Shown here: piece after piece, positions 24,016 through 33,684 of the stretch
Layout of the letters: the number at the start of each line of letters is the position of its first letter
Numbering within the stretch: position 1 is the first letter of the stretch
Source of the DNA: an uncultured Lachnospiraceae bacterium
GTDB taxonomy: Bacteria > Bacillota > Clostridia > Lachnospirales > Lachnospiraceae
Length of the DNA: 64,000 bases
Assembly (NCBI GenBank): GCA_910584845.1
Contig: CAJUDH010000015.1
Span: 1-64,000, forward strand
Reading direction: 5' to 3'
Translations under genes and position numbers: made by a program
Notes under the pieces: generated by a model
Database searches by the model: none
Seen by the model: only the letters and a program-made list of their open reading frames with translations
Told to the model about the DNA's origin: nothing

Positions 24016-25743
24016 TTATTCCCGTATCCGGAGAAAAGCCTGGTACAAATTGAGGGTTCCAAAGCCCCAAGTGGGGTTAGGGTATGTGAATGCCTGGCTA
24101 CGGTTGGCGCCGCGGATTAACATGGATTTGATAGCGGCGCCGCTTAAAGCCTGATTGTTATTATTGGTGACGCCCCAAGTAAACAGGTCGGCTACAGCGC
24201 CGGCCGTAAGGGCGGCGGCAACGGAAGAGCCGGTGCGGCGGGTAAAACGCAGGTCTGCCCCAAGAGGGGTTAGGGCCGGCCCTTGCACCTCCACCCCGGG
24301 GGCTGCCAGGTCAGGCTTTATCCGGCCGTCAGGGGTGTATCCCCGGCTGCTGTGGATGTAGATGCTGTTGTTGCCATGGTTGTAGGTACTGACCGTCAGG
24401 GGCATGGAAGCATTGCCAGGGTCAGTGATGGTATTATCCGGATCGGGCCGCAGGAACATGGTGTTTTTGGAGAGGAACCCGTCCATGGGCAGCCAGAGGT
24501 GGAATGAGCCGGACACGTATACGAGAGGATAGATGCGGATGTGCCAAATCCCTGGGGAAGGGGCCTGAAACCGCATGAATATCAGTTGGCTTCCGGACCC
24601 GCTTTCGTTATTCTGGTAGTTTATGGTAATGACGGTGGAATCCAGTTTGAGCGAAATAACGGTTTCGGAGCCAAGGCTTAACGGGATCCGGTCGATAATT
24701 TCTCCGGATGGGGAAACAAATCCGACCGTGTAAAGGTCTGGTTCTTTGGCCCAAAGCTCCGTGCAAAAGCCGGTCTCGTCGCTGCCGACCCGCAGTTCCA
24801 CATCATCAAATACTTGGTTGGGGGGCATATTGCCCCTGTAATGATGATGCAGCCCGACTTCATTGCCGGCGGCGGCAACGGCGGCCGTGCCGGAATAGCC
24901 TTCCATATTCCTTAGCTGCTGCCCCAAGGGGGTAGTGCCTTCATGATTGCCTTGGTTGGTGCCAAGCCCCAGGTAAAATACAATGGGCATGTCGTATTGG
25001 TTGGCAAGGCCGCTCATGTAACTGATTGCCGCCATGATGTCGTTTTCCTGGAAGGCAGTGGCGTCGGGCCGGATTAAGAAAAGGTCCCTCAAATATTGTT
25101 TGGCCGGTTTTAATTTGACAATGATCAGGGAAGCATCCGGCGCCGCCCCAAAAAAAGGGGCAGGCCGGGTTACCCGGCTGCCTGCTGCTACGCCCGCCAT
25201 AAAAGTGCCGTGGCCGTCGGTATCTTTGCTGGGGACGATTTCATAAGGGTCTTGGGCATTCAAGGCAGCGTTGATCTGCTCCTGGCTGAACACGCTTCCA
25301 TAAAGGGGCTGGTAGCCGTCTATTTCCGGCAGCGGTTCGTCGGAATCTAAGGTTTGGTCCCAAATCCCCAAAATCCGGGTAGCCCCGTCGGAAGTCCGGA
25401 ACAGGGGGTTGGTATAGTCAATGCCGGTATCGGCAATACCGATGATGGAGCCTTTGCCGGTACTTAGTAAAGAAGGCTGGTCGAAAACCGGGGGGATTCC
25501 GCTGTCCTCCAGGGCGGTAGTGTCCAAAAGCCCGTACAGTTTGGGGATAATCCCATAGGAGTATTGGGATATGGTGAAGGGTTCCACATCGCTCCGGGGG
25601 GCGTGGACGACGGCAAAATCCCGGCTAATAAAATTGACGCAATGGGTCAAGGCCAACTGGTACAGGTCTGGGGAGCGGGGGGAATAGCGTATAATAAAAT
25701 CATAATATTCATCGGAAGAAGGGGAGTACTGGCAAACAGGCAT
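24016..25743 (-). CDS. Csp-like subtilisin (S8) without signal peptide
   Basis: The 575-residue protein belongs to the clostridial Csp group of subtilisins. The catalytic triad is intact: Asp105 (ADTGID), His178 (DGHGT) and Ser507 (GSSVAA), with the oxyanion Asn294 (AAGNE). A large insert with a beta-rich jelly-roll-like stretch (about 310-430) is typical of CspB/CspC. No signal peptide is present, which fits expression inside the forespore or mother cell. In Clostridia, Csp proteases activate the cortex hydrolase SleC or sense germinants. Here the triad suggests an active protease rather than a CspC/CspA-type pseudoprotease. It is convergent with clpX, 10 bases apart. The role in spores is inferred from the family. 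Confidence 0.85.
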   Translation of the reverse strand: MPVCQYSPSSDEYYDFIIRYSPRSPDLYQLALTHCVNFISRDFAVVHAPRSDVEPFTISQYSYGIIPKLYGLLDTTALEDSGIPPVFDQPSLLSTGKGSIIGIADTGIDYTNPLFRTSDGATRILGIWDQTLDSDEPLPEIDGYQPLYGSVFSQEQINAALNAQDPYEIVPSKDTDGHGTFMAGVAAGSRVTRPAPFFGAAPDASLIIVKLKPAKQYLRDLFLIRPDATAFQENDIMAAISYMSGLANQYDMPIVFYLGLGTNQGNHEGTTPLGQQLRNMEGYSGTAAVAAAGNEVGLHHHYRGNMPPNQVFDDVELRVGSDETGFCTELWAKEPDLYTVGFVSPSGEIIDRIPLSLGSETVISLKLDSTVITINYQNNESGSGSQLIFMRFQAPSPGIWHIRIYPLVYVSGSFHLWLPMDGFLSKNTMFLRPDPDNTITDPGNASMPLTVSTYNHGNNSIYIHSSRGYTPDGRIKPDLAAPGVEVQGPALTPLGADLRFTRRTGSSVAAALTAGAVADLFTWGVTNNNNQALSGAAIKSMLIRGANRSQAFTYPNPTWGFGTLNLYQAFLRIRE

Positions 25744-25869
25744 AGCAGGCTCCTTTGGCCTTTTTCATTAATATATGGGCAAAAAGGGTTTTTGGACAGT
25801 TGTCTGGCAAATAATAAAGAAGGAAAGAAGCTTTAAAAATAAAGATAACCGTTTCACAAGGAGGTATGT

Positions 25870-26394
25870 ATGGGATATGTAATGGCAATGATGGCGTTAG
25901 CGGCAGGGGACCAGTGGCTGAAAGGGAGGGTTGAGGCACAAGGCCCGGAAGGGTTCCCCCGGCCTTTAAGGAGGGTAAAGGGAAAAATCTGGCTCTACCG
26001 CAACCATAATCCGGGGTTTCCTTTTGGGTTTTTAAAGAAATACGCGGAATTGGTCCGGACGCTTCCCTTGGTAGTTACGTCTGCGCTGGCAGGCGCATTG
26101 GGGGTGCTGCTGACGCAAAAAGGACACCGCATAGTGAAAGTGGCATTGGCCATGATCCTTGGAGGTTCCATGAGCAATTTGTACGACCGGTATGTGCGGC
26201 ATTATGTGGTGGACTATTTCAGCCTGCGCCTGGGGCCGTTGAAGAAAGTAGTCTTCAACCTGGGTGATATTTTTATTTTCATGGGCACCGGGCTGCTGTT
26301 TGCCTGGCAGTTGGCACAAGAGGCACGGAATGCTTTCCGGCCGGCCAAAGGGGAGGGGGCGCCGGTTGTGCAAGCCCCTGAAGAGCTGCATTGA
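25870..26394 (+). CDS. lspA: Signal peptidase II (LspA) homologue
   Basis: The 174-residue membrane protein has four predicted helices and both catalytic aspartates of LspA: Asp115 in VVDYF and Asp133 in FNLGD. LspA cuts the signal peptide of prolipoproteins next to the lipidated cysteine. The family box GGAxGNxxDR reads GGSMSNLYDR here, and FNLAD reads FNLGD, so it is a divergent member. The N-terminal cytoplasmic loop is basic. AAGGAGGTATGT precedes the ATG. It is divergent from the subtilisin gene and upstream of a CorC-like gene. Several lipoproteins in this window would be substrates of an LspA enzyme. Confidence 0.8.
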   Translation: MGYVMAMMALAAGDQWLKGRVEAQGPEGFPRPLRRVKGKIWLYRNHNPGFPFGFLKKYAELVRTLPLVVTSALAGALGVLLTQKGHRIVKVALAMILGGSMSNLYDRYVRHYVVDYFSLRLGPLKKVVFNLGDIFIFMGTGLLFAWQLAQEARNAFRPAKGEGAPVVQAPEELH

Positions 26395-26544
26395 CGGTTT
26401 GGCCACAGGCGATATTGGGATGGTCCTGGTACAGGAGTATTCCTATTGTGATTGACAGAAGCAGGGAATTGTTGTAGAATCGCAGATAACCGTCCGCAAC
26501 ACAAAATATGTGGACGTATTTTGGAAGGAGAAAAATATTTTTTT

Positions 26545-27846
26545 ATGTTGGATTCAGGAGACAGTACGGGCATACAGATAGCCATGGTTGTTGTGCTGCT
26601 TGGCCTGTCCGCCTTTTTTTCTTCGGCGGAGACGGCGTTGACTACGGTAAACCGCATGCGGGTACGGACGTTGGCGGAGGCGGGGGACAAGAGGGCGTTG
26701 GTCTTGACAAAGGTTATTGAAGACCCGGGGAAAATGCTCAGTACGATTTTGGTAGGGAACAACGTGGTGAACCTGTCCGCTTCCTCGCTTATGACAACGC
26801 TTACCCTTCAATTGTTCGGGAGCAAAGCCGTAGGCGTGGCAACCGGCGTCCTGACACTGTTGATTTTAGTTTTCGGCGAGATTTCGCCTAAAACCTTGGC
26901 TACGATTTATTCTGAGGGCCTTGCTTTAAGGTACGCAAAGGTGATCTATTTTCTGATGACTTTGCTGACGCCGGTTATTTTTTGCGTGAACCAGTTATCC
27001 TTGGGGTTCCTGCTCCTTTTGCGCATCGACCCAAAGAAAAAGCAGGAGGCGATCACGGAGGATGAGCTGCGGACCATTGTGGAAGTGAGCCATGAAGAAG
27101 GGGTCATCGAAATTGAGGAAAAGAAGATGATCAACAATGTGTTTGATTTTGGCGATTCCGTAGCCAAGGACGTAATGGTGCCCCGGATCGATATGGTTAT
27201 GGTAGAAGTCAATACCAATTTCCGGGAGCTGATGGAGATTATCCGCAGGGAAAAATTCACCCGTTTTCCGGTCTACGAAGGGACTACGGACAATGTAATC
27301 GGCATAATAAACGTAAAGGATATTTTGCTGGCAGAAAACCGCCATAATTTTGCCATCCGTGCTTTTATGCGCCAGCCCCTGTACACGTATGAATATAAAA
27401 AGACGGCGGAACTGCTTGCGGAAATGAGGAAAACCTTTAACAATGTAATCATCGTTTTAGACGAGTATGGCGCTACGGCCGGTATGGTGACGCTGGAAGA
27501 CCTGCTGGAGGAGATTGTCGGGGAGATCCGGGACGAATATGATGAGGATGAAGAGGAAACCATCAAAAAACTTGCGGATAATGAATATGTCGTTAACGGT
27601 TCCGTAAAGCTGGATGATTTGAACGGATGGTTGGAGCTGAAGCTGAAATCCGACGATTATGATTCCATAGGCGGTTTGGTGATCGGCCTGTTGGACCACC
27701 TGCCGGACGAAGGGGAGACGGTAAACCATGGTAATTTGCGCCTGGTTGTGGAAAGGGTGGAGAAAAACCGGATTGAGAAAATCCATTTATACATTTTAGG
27801 CCAGGAAAGCGAAGAGAAGCCGGAAGCCCAGACAGAGGCGTCTTAA
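26545..27846 (+). CDS. CNNM/CorC-type membrane protein with CBS domains
   Basis: The 433-residue protein has a DUF21 (CNNM) membrane domain (about 1-190, three to four helices, with FFSSAETALT and GEISPKTLA). A pair of CBS domains follows (about 205-335, with VPRIDMVMVEV, FPVYEGTTDNVIGIINVKD and EYGATAGMVTLEDLLEEIVG). A CorC_HlyC domain closes the chain (about 345-425). The family is linked to Mg/Co efflux and was once annotated as haemolysin. The ATG at 26545 starts directly before the first helix. Its GGAAGGAG site is about 14 bases away, which is long. The in-frame upstream start at 26452 would add a Cys/Arg-rich extension without a ribosome site. Confidence 0.85.
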   Translation: MLDSGDSTGIQIAMVVVLLGLSAFFSSAETALTTVNRMRVRTLAEAGDKRALVLTKVIEDPGKMLSTILVGNNVVNLSASSLMTTLTLQLFGSKAVGVATGVLTLLILVFGEISPKTLATIYSEGLALRYAKVIYFLMTLLTPVIFCVNQLSLGFLLLLRIDPKKKQEAITEDELRTIVEVSHEEGVIEIEEKKMINNVFDFGDSVAKDVMVPRIDMVMVEVNTNFRELMEIIRREKFTRFPVYEGTTDNVIGIINVKDILLAENRHNFAIRAFMRQPLYTYEYKKTAELLAEMRKTFNNVIIVLDEYGATAGMVTLEDLLEEIVGEIRDEYDEDEEETIKKLADNEYVVNGSVKLDDLNGWLELKLKSDDYDSIGGLVIGLLDHLPDEGETVNHGNLRLVVERVEKNRIEKIHLYILGQESEEKPEAQTEAS

Positions 27847-27850
27847 GCTT

Positions 27851-27952
27851 AAAGGGCTGGTGCAAAGCAAGGGATTCCTACCAAATATGGCATTGCCATT
27901 GGGCAAAGCAGAACCATATACCGCGGAATTTCCGGATTTGCATCAGCCCTTT
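27851..27952. terminator. Bidirectional long-loop terminator
   Basis: AAAGGGCTGGTGCAAA (27851-27866) pairs with 27937-27952 over 16 bases, with one wobble and a 70-base structured loop. A T run follows at 27949-27955. It separates the convergent CorC and TIGR04086-like genes. Confidence 0.65.
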
Positions 27953-27962
27953 TTTGAATAGC

Positions 27963-28328
27963 CTAACTGAATATACCGCCGGCCATGCCGCCTACGGCAC
28001 AGCACCCCATAACCGTCAATGCCTGGGAAAGGTCTGGGGTGACGCCGTCCTTTTGCCCCAGGACCCACGATACGGAAAAGAGTACGGCGAAATAGGCCAG
28101 CCCTGTGAGCAATCCCCAGAAAAAGCGTTGTGTACGGATTGCTTTGCCGGCTAAAAAACCGCCAAATAGGCAGGCGATGACATAAACCCCATAGACGGCA
28201 GAGTTGATTTGGGGTTCATTTAGCTTCAACCGGTAAAGGGCAAAGGACAAGGCCAACAACAGGATGCCGGATAGCATATAAGCCAGGAACAAAGAACGTA
28301 ATAAGGCTTTCGGTTTGGAAGCGTTCAT
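27963..28328 (-). CDS. Small four-helix membrane protein, TIGR04086-like
   Basis: The 121-residue protein consists of about four transmembrane helices with a short basic N-terminus. Gly-rich helix turns (FGGFLAGKAIR, VGGMAGGIFS) recall the TIGR04086 family, which is common near the yajC/secDF or spore loci of Clostridia and has no assigned function. The ATG at 28328 is preferred over the one at 28349 because GAGAGGATAAAT lies directly before it. It is convergent with the CorC gene and divergent from the str operon. Confidence 0.7.
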   Translation of the reverse strand: MNASKPKALLRSLFLAYMLSGILLLALSFALYRLKLNEPQINSAVYGVYVIACLFGGFLAGKAIRTQRFFWGLLTGLAYFAVLFSVSWVLGQKDGVTPDLSQALTVMGCCAVGGMAGGIFS

Positions 28329-28462
28329 ATTTATCCTCTCTTTCTTCAATAATGGTGCGCTGTTTCACGGGCATATATGGTTTCTATTGGTAAAATGGCT
28401 TGGGAACTGCCATAAATGGCTGCCCCTTTCCATATTTATTCGCAAAAATTGAAAAAATTACC

Positions 28463-28491
28463 TTGACATGGATTTATAATGTGGATATAAT
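28463..28491 (+). promoter_or_regulatory. Perfect consensus sigma-A promoter of the str operon
   Basis: TTGACA (28463-28468) and TATAAT (28486-28491) are separated by exactly 17 bases. This perfect consensus fits the high expression of ribosomal and elongation-factor genes. Confidence 0.9.
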
Positions 28492-28496
28492 GGTAT

Positions 28497-28522
28497 GGCG
28501 TGTAAATTACACGCCTTGTTTT
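28497..28522 (+). promoter_or_regulatory. Terminator-like hairpin at the start of the str leader
   Basis: GGCGTGTA (28497-28504) pairs perfectly with TACACGCC (28508-28515) around a three-base loop, followed by TTGTTTTT. With the promoter above, transcription should begin at about 28498, so the hairpin sits at the 5' end of the mRNA. Confidence 0.55.
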
Positions 28523-28721
28523 TCTGATGAATATAAACAAGCATGCGGCATGTGTGCTTTTTTGTGTTGTGGGAAAGTTTTTTGGATTCCCATAAACGGT
28601 AAAAGGCTTTGCCGGCAGGGGCCTGTTTATATGAATTCGGAAAAGCAGGGAAGCTGCCTTGGCAGCTATCTTTCAAAGCATTACAGCAACCAACAGACAA
28701 TTTCACAGGAGGTGAAGAGGA

Positions 28722-29144
28722 ATGCCAACATTTAACCAGTTAGTCAGAAAGGGAAGACAGACGTCGGTCAAAAAGTCGACCGCACCGGCCCTGCAGAGAG
28801 GTTACAACTCTTTGAGGAAACGCGCCACCGATACTTCTTCCCCGCAAAAGAGGGGCGTCTGCACCGCGGTAAAGACCGCCACCCCGAAGAAGCCCAACTC
28901 TGCGCTTCGTAAGATCGCCAGGGTGCGCCTTTCCAACGGTATTGAGGTAACCAGCTATATCCCCGGAGAAGGCCATAACCTTCAGGAGCATAGCGTGGTG
29001 CTGATCCGTGGCGGAAGGGTAAAGGATTTGCCAGGTACCAGATACCACATTATCCGGGGTACCTTGGATACCGCCGGCGTGGCCAACCGGAAAAAAGCCC
29101 GCTCCAAATATGGTGCGAAGCGGCCGAAAGCTGCCAAGAAGTAA
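28722..29144 (+). CDS. rpsL: 30S ribosomal protein S12
   Basis: The 140-residue protein is S12 of the 30S decoding centre. It is recognised by PTFNQLVRKGR at the N-terminus, KKPNSALRK, RVRLSNG, the loop GHNLQEHSVVL and the C-terminal KKARSKYGAKRP. The lysines that are changed in streptomycin-resistant strains (in TPKKPNSA and in the PG..H loop region) look wild type where they can be aligned by eye. An AGGAGGTGA site is almost perfectly complementary to 16S rRNA. It is first in the str operon, behind the consensus promoter at 28463. Confidence 0.98.
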   Translation: MPTFNQLVRKGRQTSVKKSTAPALQRGYNSLRKRATDTSSPQKRGVCTAVKTATPKKPNSALRKIARVRLSNGIEVTSYIPGEGHNLQEHSVVLIRGGRVKDLPGTRYHIIRGTLDTAGVANRKKARSKYGAKRPKAAKK

Positions 29145-29371
29145 TAGGCCAGGGGCAGGGTTAAAAGAGGTAGAATCACTAACAGCAGTAAAGTGGACTG
29201 CACAGCAGTAACGTAGCCTGGGTGGCGGGGAAACCTCCTTGGGCACACGTTTTGTTAGTGCCGGTGGATTGCCTGTGGGTTGCAGGGATAGATTGGAAAA
29301 CCGAGCACGAACACATTTTATGGAAACATGTGAGTACCGATGAGTTAATTTTTATTAAGGAGGGAAGTAAC
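29145..29371 (+). promoter_or_regulatory. Structured rpsL-rpsG intercistronic RNA
   Basis: The 227-nt gap is long for a ribosomal operon. CACTAACA (29177-29184) pairs with TGTTAGTG (29253-29260) and encloses further dyads (CAGCAG...CTG; GGGG...CCTCC). In E. coli the rpsL-rpsG spacer is the target of S7 feedback control. A similar role is possible here but unproven. Confidence 0.4.
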
Positions 29372-29842
29372 GTGCCACGTAAAGGACATATTCAGAAAAG
29401 AGACGTATTGGCAGATCCTTTATACAACAACAAGGTTGTAACCAAGCTGATCAATAACATCATGCTGGACGGAAAAAAAGGGGTTGCCCAGAAGATTGTA
29501 TATGGTGCATTTGCCCGTGTGGAAGAAAAGACCGGCAAACCGGCTGTTGAGGTCTTTGAAGAGGCCATGAACAATATTATGCCGGTTTTGGAAGTAAAGG
29601 CGAAACGGATCGGCGGCGCCACCTATCAGGTGCCTATTGAGGTGAAGCCGGAACGGCGCCAGACTTTGGCCCTTCGCTGGATTACCATGTTTTCCCGCAA
29701 GAGGAACGAGAAAACCCAGCAAGAGCGGTTGGCAAACGAGATCATGGATGCGGCCAATAATACGGGCGCATCGGTAAAGCGTAAAGAAGATATGCATAAG
29801 ATGGCAGAGGCTAACAAGGCCTTCTCCCATTTTAGGCTTTAA
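29372..29842 (+). CDS. rpsG: 30S ribosomal protein S7
   Basis: The 156-residue protein is S7, which nucleates assembly of the 30S head. It shows the N-terminal PRKGHIQKRDVLADP, the family segment GGATYQVPIEV and the C-terminal helix ending MAEANKAFSHFRL. The start is GTG at 29372, with AAGGAGGGAAGTAAC before it. It follows an unusually long structured spacer after rpsL. fusA begins 16 bases downstream with AGTAGGAGG. Confidence 0.98.
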   Translation: MPRKGHIQKRDVLADPLYNNKVVTKLINNIMLDGKKGVAQKIVYGAFARVEEKTGKPAVEVFEEAMNNIMPVLEVKAKRIGGATYQVPIEVKPERRQTLALRWITMFSRKRNEKTQQERLANEIMDAANNTGASVKRKEDMHKMAEANKAFSHFRL

Positions 29843-29858
29843 GTAGGAGGACAAAGCT

Positions 29859-31976
29859 TTGGCTGGAAGAGAATATCCGTTAGAGAGAACCAGGAACATC
29901 GGAATCATGGCTCATATCGACGCGGGTAAGACAACGTTGACCGAGCGTATTCTGTATTACACTGGCGTAAACTATAAGATTGGCGATACCCATGAGGGCA
30001 CTGCCACCATGGACTGGATGGAACAGGAGCAGGAGAGGGGCATAACCATTACTTCGGCAGCCACTACCTGCCATTGGACCGAGCAGGAACACTGCAAGCC
30101 GAAAGAAGGGGCCCTGGAGCACCGCATCAATATTATTGACACCCCCGGGCACGTTGATTTTACAGTGGAAGTGGAACGTTCCCTGCGGGTGCTGGACGGC
30201 GCCGTAGGCGTGTTCTGTGCCAAAGGCGGTGTGGAGCCACAGTCTGAGAATGTATGGCGCCAGGCGGATACCTACAACGTTCCCCGTATGGCGTTTATCA
30301 ACAAGATGGATATTATGGGGGCCGATTTCTTTGGGGCTGTAGAGCAGATCCGTAACCGTTTGGGGAAAAACGCCATCTGCGTGCAGCTGCCCATTGGCAA
30401 GGAAGATGATTTTAAAGGGATTATCGACTTGTTTGAGATGCAGGCCTACATTTACAATGACAATAAAGGCGACGACATTTCCATCGTGGAAGTGCCGGAG
30501 GATATGAAAGATGACGCCGAGCTTTACCATACTGAGATGGTAGAGAAGATCTGCGAGCTTGACGACGACCTGATGATGCAATATTTGGAGGGCGAGGAGC
30601 CTTCCGTGGAAGACATGAAGAAAGCACTCCGCAAGGGTACTTGCGAATGTACTGCCGTTCCCGTATGCTGCGGAAGCGCTTATCGGAATAAGGGTGTACA
30701 AAAGCTTTTGGATGCGGTATTGGAATATATGCCTGCCCCCACTGACATCCCGTCGATCAAGGGGACAGACATGGACGGCAACGAGATTGAACGCCATTCT
30801 TCGGACGAAGAGCCATTCTCCGCCCTGGCTTTCAAGATCATGACCGACCCCTTTGTAGGTAAGCTGGCATTTTTCCGGGTTTATTCCGGAACCATGAATT
30901 CCGGTTCCTACGTGCTTAACGCCACAAAAGACAAAAAAGAGCGTGTAGGGCGTATTTTGCAGATGCATGCCAACAAGCGGCAGGAGCTGGATAAGGTGTA
31001 TTCCGGGGATATTGCCGCGGCGGTAGGCTTTAAGATTACCACTACCGGCGACACCATATGCGATGAGCAGCATCCGGTTATCCTGGAATCCATGGAGTTC
31101 CCGGAACCGGTTATTGATATTGCCATTGAGCCAAAGACAAAAGCAGGCCAGGGCAAGATGGGCGAGGCTTTGGCAAAGTTAGCGGAAGAAGACCCCACTT
31201 TCCGGGCCAGGACAGACCAGGAGACGGGGCAGACGATTATTTCCGGTATGGGCGAGCTCCATTTGGAGATTATCGTAGACCGCCTGTTGCGCGAGTTTAA
31301 GGTAGAAGCAAACGTGGGCGCACCGCAGGTTGCCTATAAAGAGAGCTTTACCAAGGCTGTGGATGTGGATAGCAAATATGCCAAGCAGTCCGGCGGACGC
31401 GGGCAATATGGCCATTGTAAAGTACACTTTGAGCCCATGGATGCAAACGCAGAAGAAACCTTCAAGTTTGAATCTTCCGTTGTAGGCGGAGCCATTCCGA
31501 AGGAATATATCCCGGCGGTAGGCGCCGGCATCGAAGAAGCTTCCAAGACGGGCGTATTGGCCGGATTCCCGGTGCTGGGCGTGAAGGCTACCGTATACGA
31601 TGGCTCCTACCATGAAGTCGACTCCAGTGAGATGGCCTTTAAGATCGCCGGGTCTATGGCGTTCAAAGAAGCCATGCAGAAGGCAGGGTCTATTTTGCTT
31701 GAGCCCATTATGAAGGTGGAAGTGACTATGCCTGAGGATTATATGGGTGATGTGATCGGGGACATCAATTCCCGCCGCGGCCGTATTGAAGGCATGGATG
31801 ATTTGGGCGGCGGCAAAATTGTAAGGGCTTATGTGCCGCTTTCCGAGATGTTTGGATATTCCACGGATTTACGTTCCAAGACCCAGGGGCGCGGCAATTA
31901 TTCCATGTTCTTTGAGCGGTATGAGCCGGTCCCCAAATCTGTGCAGGAAAAGATCGTTTCTGAGCACAAACGATAA
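29859..31976 (+). CDS. fusA: Elongation factor G
   Basis: The 705-residue GTPase drives translocation on the ribosome. The G1 motif AHIDAGKTT (about 18-26), the G2 effector region ERGITITSA, G3 DTPGHVDF, and G4 NKMD are all present. EF-G domains II-V follow (for example GMGELHLEI and SGGRGQYGH). Length is as expected for EF-G. The start is a TTG at 29859 supported by TAGGAGG 9 bases upstream. A spacer of 122 bases with its own promoter precedes tuf. Confidence 0.97.
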   Translation: MAGREYPLERTRNIGIMAHIDAGKTTLTERILYYTGVNYKIGDTHEGTATMDWMEQEQERGITITSAATTCHWTEQEHCKPKEGALEHRINIIDTPGHVDFTVEVERSLRVLDGAVGVFCAKGGVEPQSENVWRQADTYNVPRMAFINKMDIMGADFFGAVEQIRNRLGKNAICVQLPIGKEDDFKGIIDLFEMQAYIYNDNKGDDISIVEVPEDMKDDAELYHTEMVEKICELDDDLMMQYLEGEEPSVEDMKKALRKGTCECTAVPVCCGSAYRNKGVQKLLDAVLEYMPAPTDIPSIKGTDMDGNEIERHSSDEEPFSALAFKIMTDPFVGKLAFFRVYSGTMNSGSYVLNATKDKKERVGRILQMHANKRQELDKVYSGDIAAAVGFKITTTGDTICDEQHPVILESMEFPEPVIDIAIEPKTKAGQGKMGEALAKLAEEDPTFRARTDQETGQTIISGMGELHLEIIVDRLLREFKVEANVGAPQVAYKESFTKAVDVDSKYAKQSGGRGQYGHCKVHFEPMDANAEETFKFESSVVGGAIPKEYIPAVGAGIEEASKTGVLAGFPVLGVKATVYDGSYHEVDSSEMAFKIAGSMAFKEAMQKAGSILLEPIMKVEVTMPEDYMGDVIGDINSRRGRIEGMDDLGGGKIVRAYVPLSEMFGYSTDLRSKTQGRGNYSMFFERYEPVPKSVQEKIVSEHKR

Positions 31977-32009
31977 ATAAGGCGTATGCGCCGATAGTCA
32001 AAAATAGGC

Positions 32010-32038
32010 TTGAAAATATTGCAGAAATCGCATATAAT
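32010..32038 (+). promoter_or_regulatory. Promoter between fusA and tuf
   Basis: TTGAAA (32010-32015) and TATAAT (32033-32038) are 17 bases apart, about 60 bases before the tuf ATG. It would give tuf extra transcription independent of the operon. Confidence 0.75.
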
Positions 32039-32098
32039 AGTGACAGCCTATATATAAAGGATAGCCCATAGTGGCCAAATTAAGGAGGACGTTTTAAA

Positions 32099-33292
<1,194 letters not shown>

Positions 33293-33314
33293 TTAGCAAG
33301 AAGTTATAATTTAT

Positions 33315-33346
33315 AGGGCTTTCCGAGGAATCGGGAAGCCCTTTTT
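33315..33346 (+). terminator. Terminator of the str operon
   Basis: A 12-base stem with one wobble (33315-33326 with 33331-33342) has a four-base loop and a T5 run. It lies 22 bases after the tuf stop. Confidence 0.85.
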
Positions 33347-33399
33347 GTAACGTTGTAACAGTAAAAAAATAGAAAGCGGTGCCAAAACAGTGCCATCGG

Positions 33400-33668
33400 C
33401 TTCAACAAGTTTAGCTGACGCGATACCGCAGACTGCGTAATCCCAAGCCAATAGCAGCGGAAATTCCAGCCAGACGAACAATGCGATACCGCAGACTGCG
33501 TAACCCCAAGCTGCTCCGCCAGATCACCGACATTCGCACCCTGTTCCAATAAAAGAAACAGGATACGAATACGGATAGGTTCCCAAGCATCTTAAAAAAT
33601 TCCGCAAGAATATATAAATCGCTTTCTTTCAGTCTTTCATAAATTTGACCGACCTGATATTCCGCCAA
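33400..33668 (-). pseudogene. Decayed ArsR-family regulator
   Basis: On the minus strand a TTG start at 33668 (after GGAGGGG) opens a frame with YERLKESDLYILAEFFKMLGN. This is a typical ArsR N-terminus, but the frame then goes off. From about 33577 the next frame continues correctly with PIRIRILFLLLEQ and LAEQLGVTQSAVSH, so one base has been lost near 33577. Inside the helix-turn-helix a 29-base repeat (33420-33448 and 33483-33511) creates a 63-base, 21-codon duplication. The chain breaks down after RQLNLLK, beside the tuf terminator region. It lies 16 bases after the P-type ATPase and was probably its regulator. Confidence 0.7.
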
Positions 33669-33684
33669 AGGAACCCCTCCTTCC

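Larger units (their letters stand above)
28329..28721. other. Divergent region with the str operon leader
   Basis: The region holds the promoter at 28463-28491 and a leader of about 220 nt. The leader includes a hairpin at its extreme 5' end (28497-28515) and a second dyad AGCTGCC/GGCAGCT (28652-28667). No protein gene is seen. Confidence 0.6.

Noticed and set aside
26452..26544. Longer start for the CorC-like protein
   Set aside because: The extra 31 residues are Cys/Arg-rich, have no ribosome site and would precede the first membrane helix unnaturally.
29880..31073. 397-codon open frame on the minus strand
   Set aside because: It is the antisense shadow of fusA, with no ribosome site or recognisable domain.
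33420..33511. Insertion-sequence ends or att sites
   Set aside because: The 29-base repeats lie inside an ArsR coding frame and are explained as a local duplication. No integrase or transposase is present.
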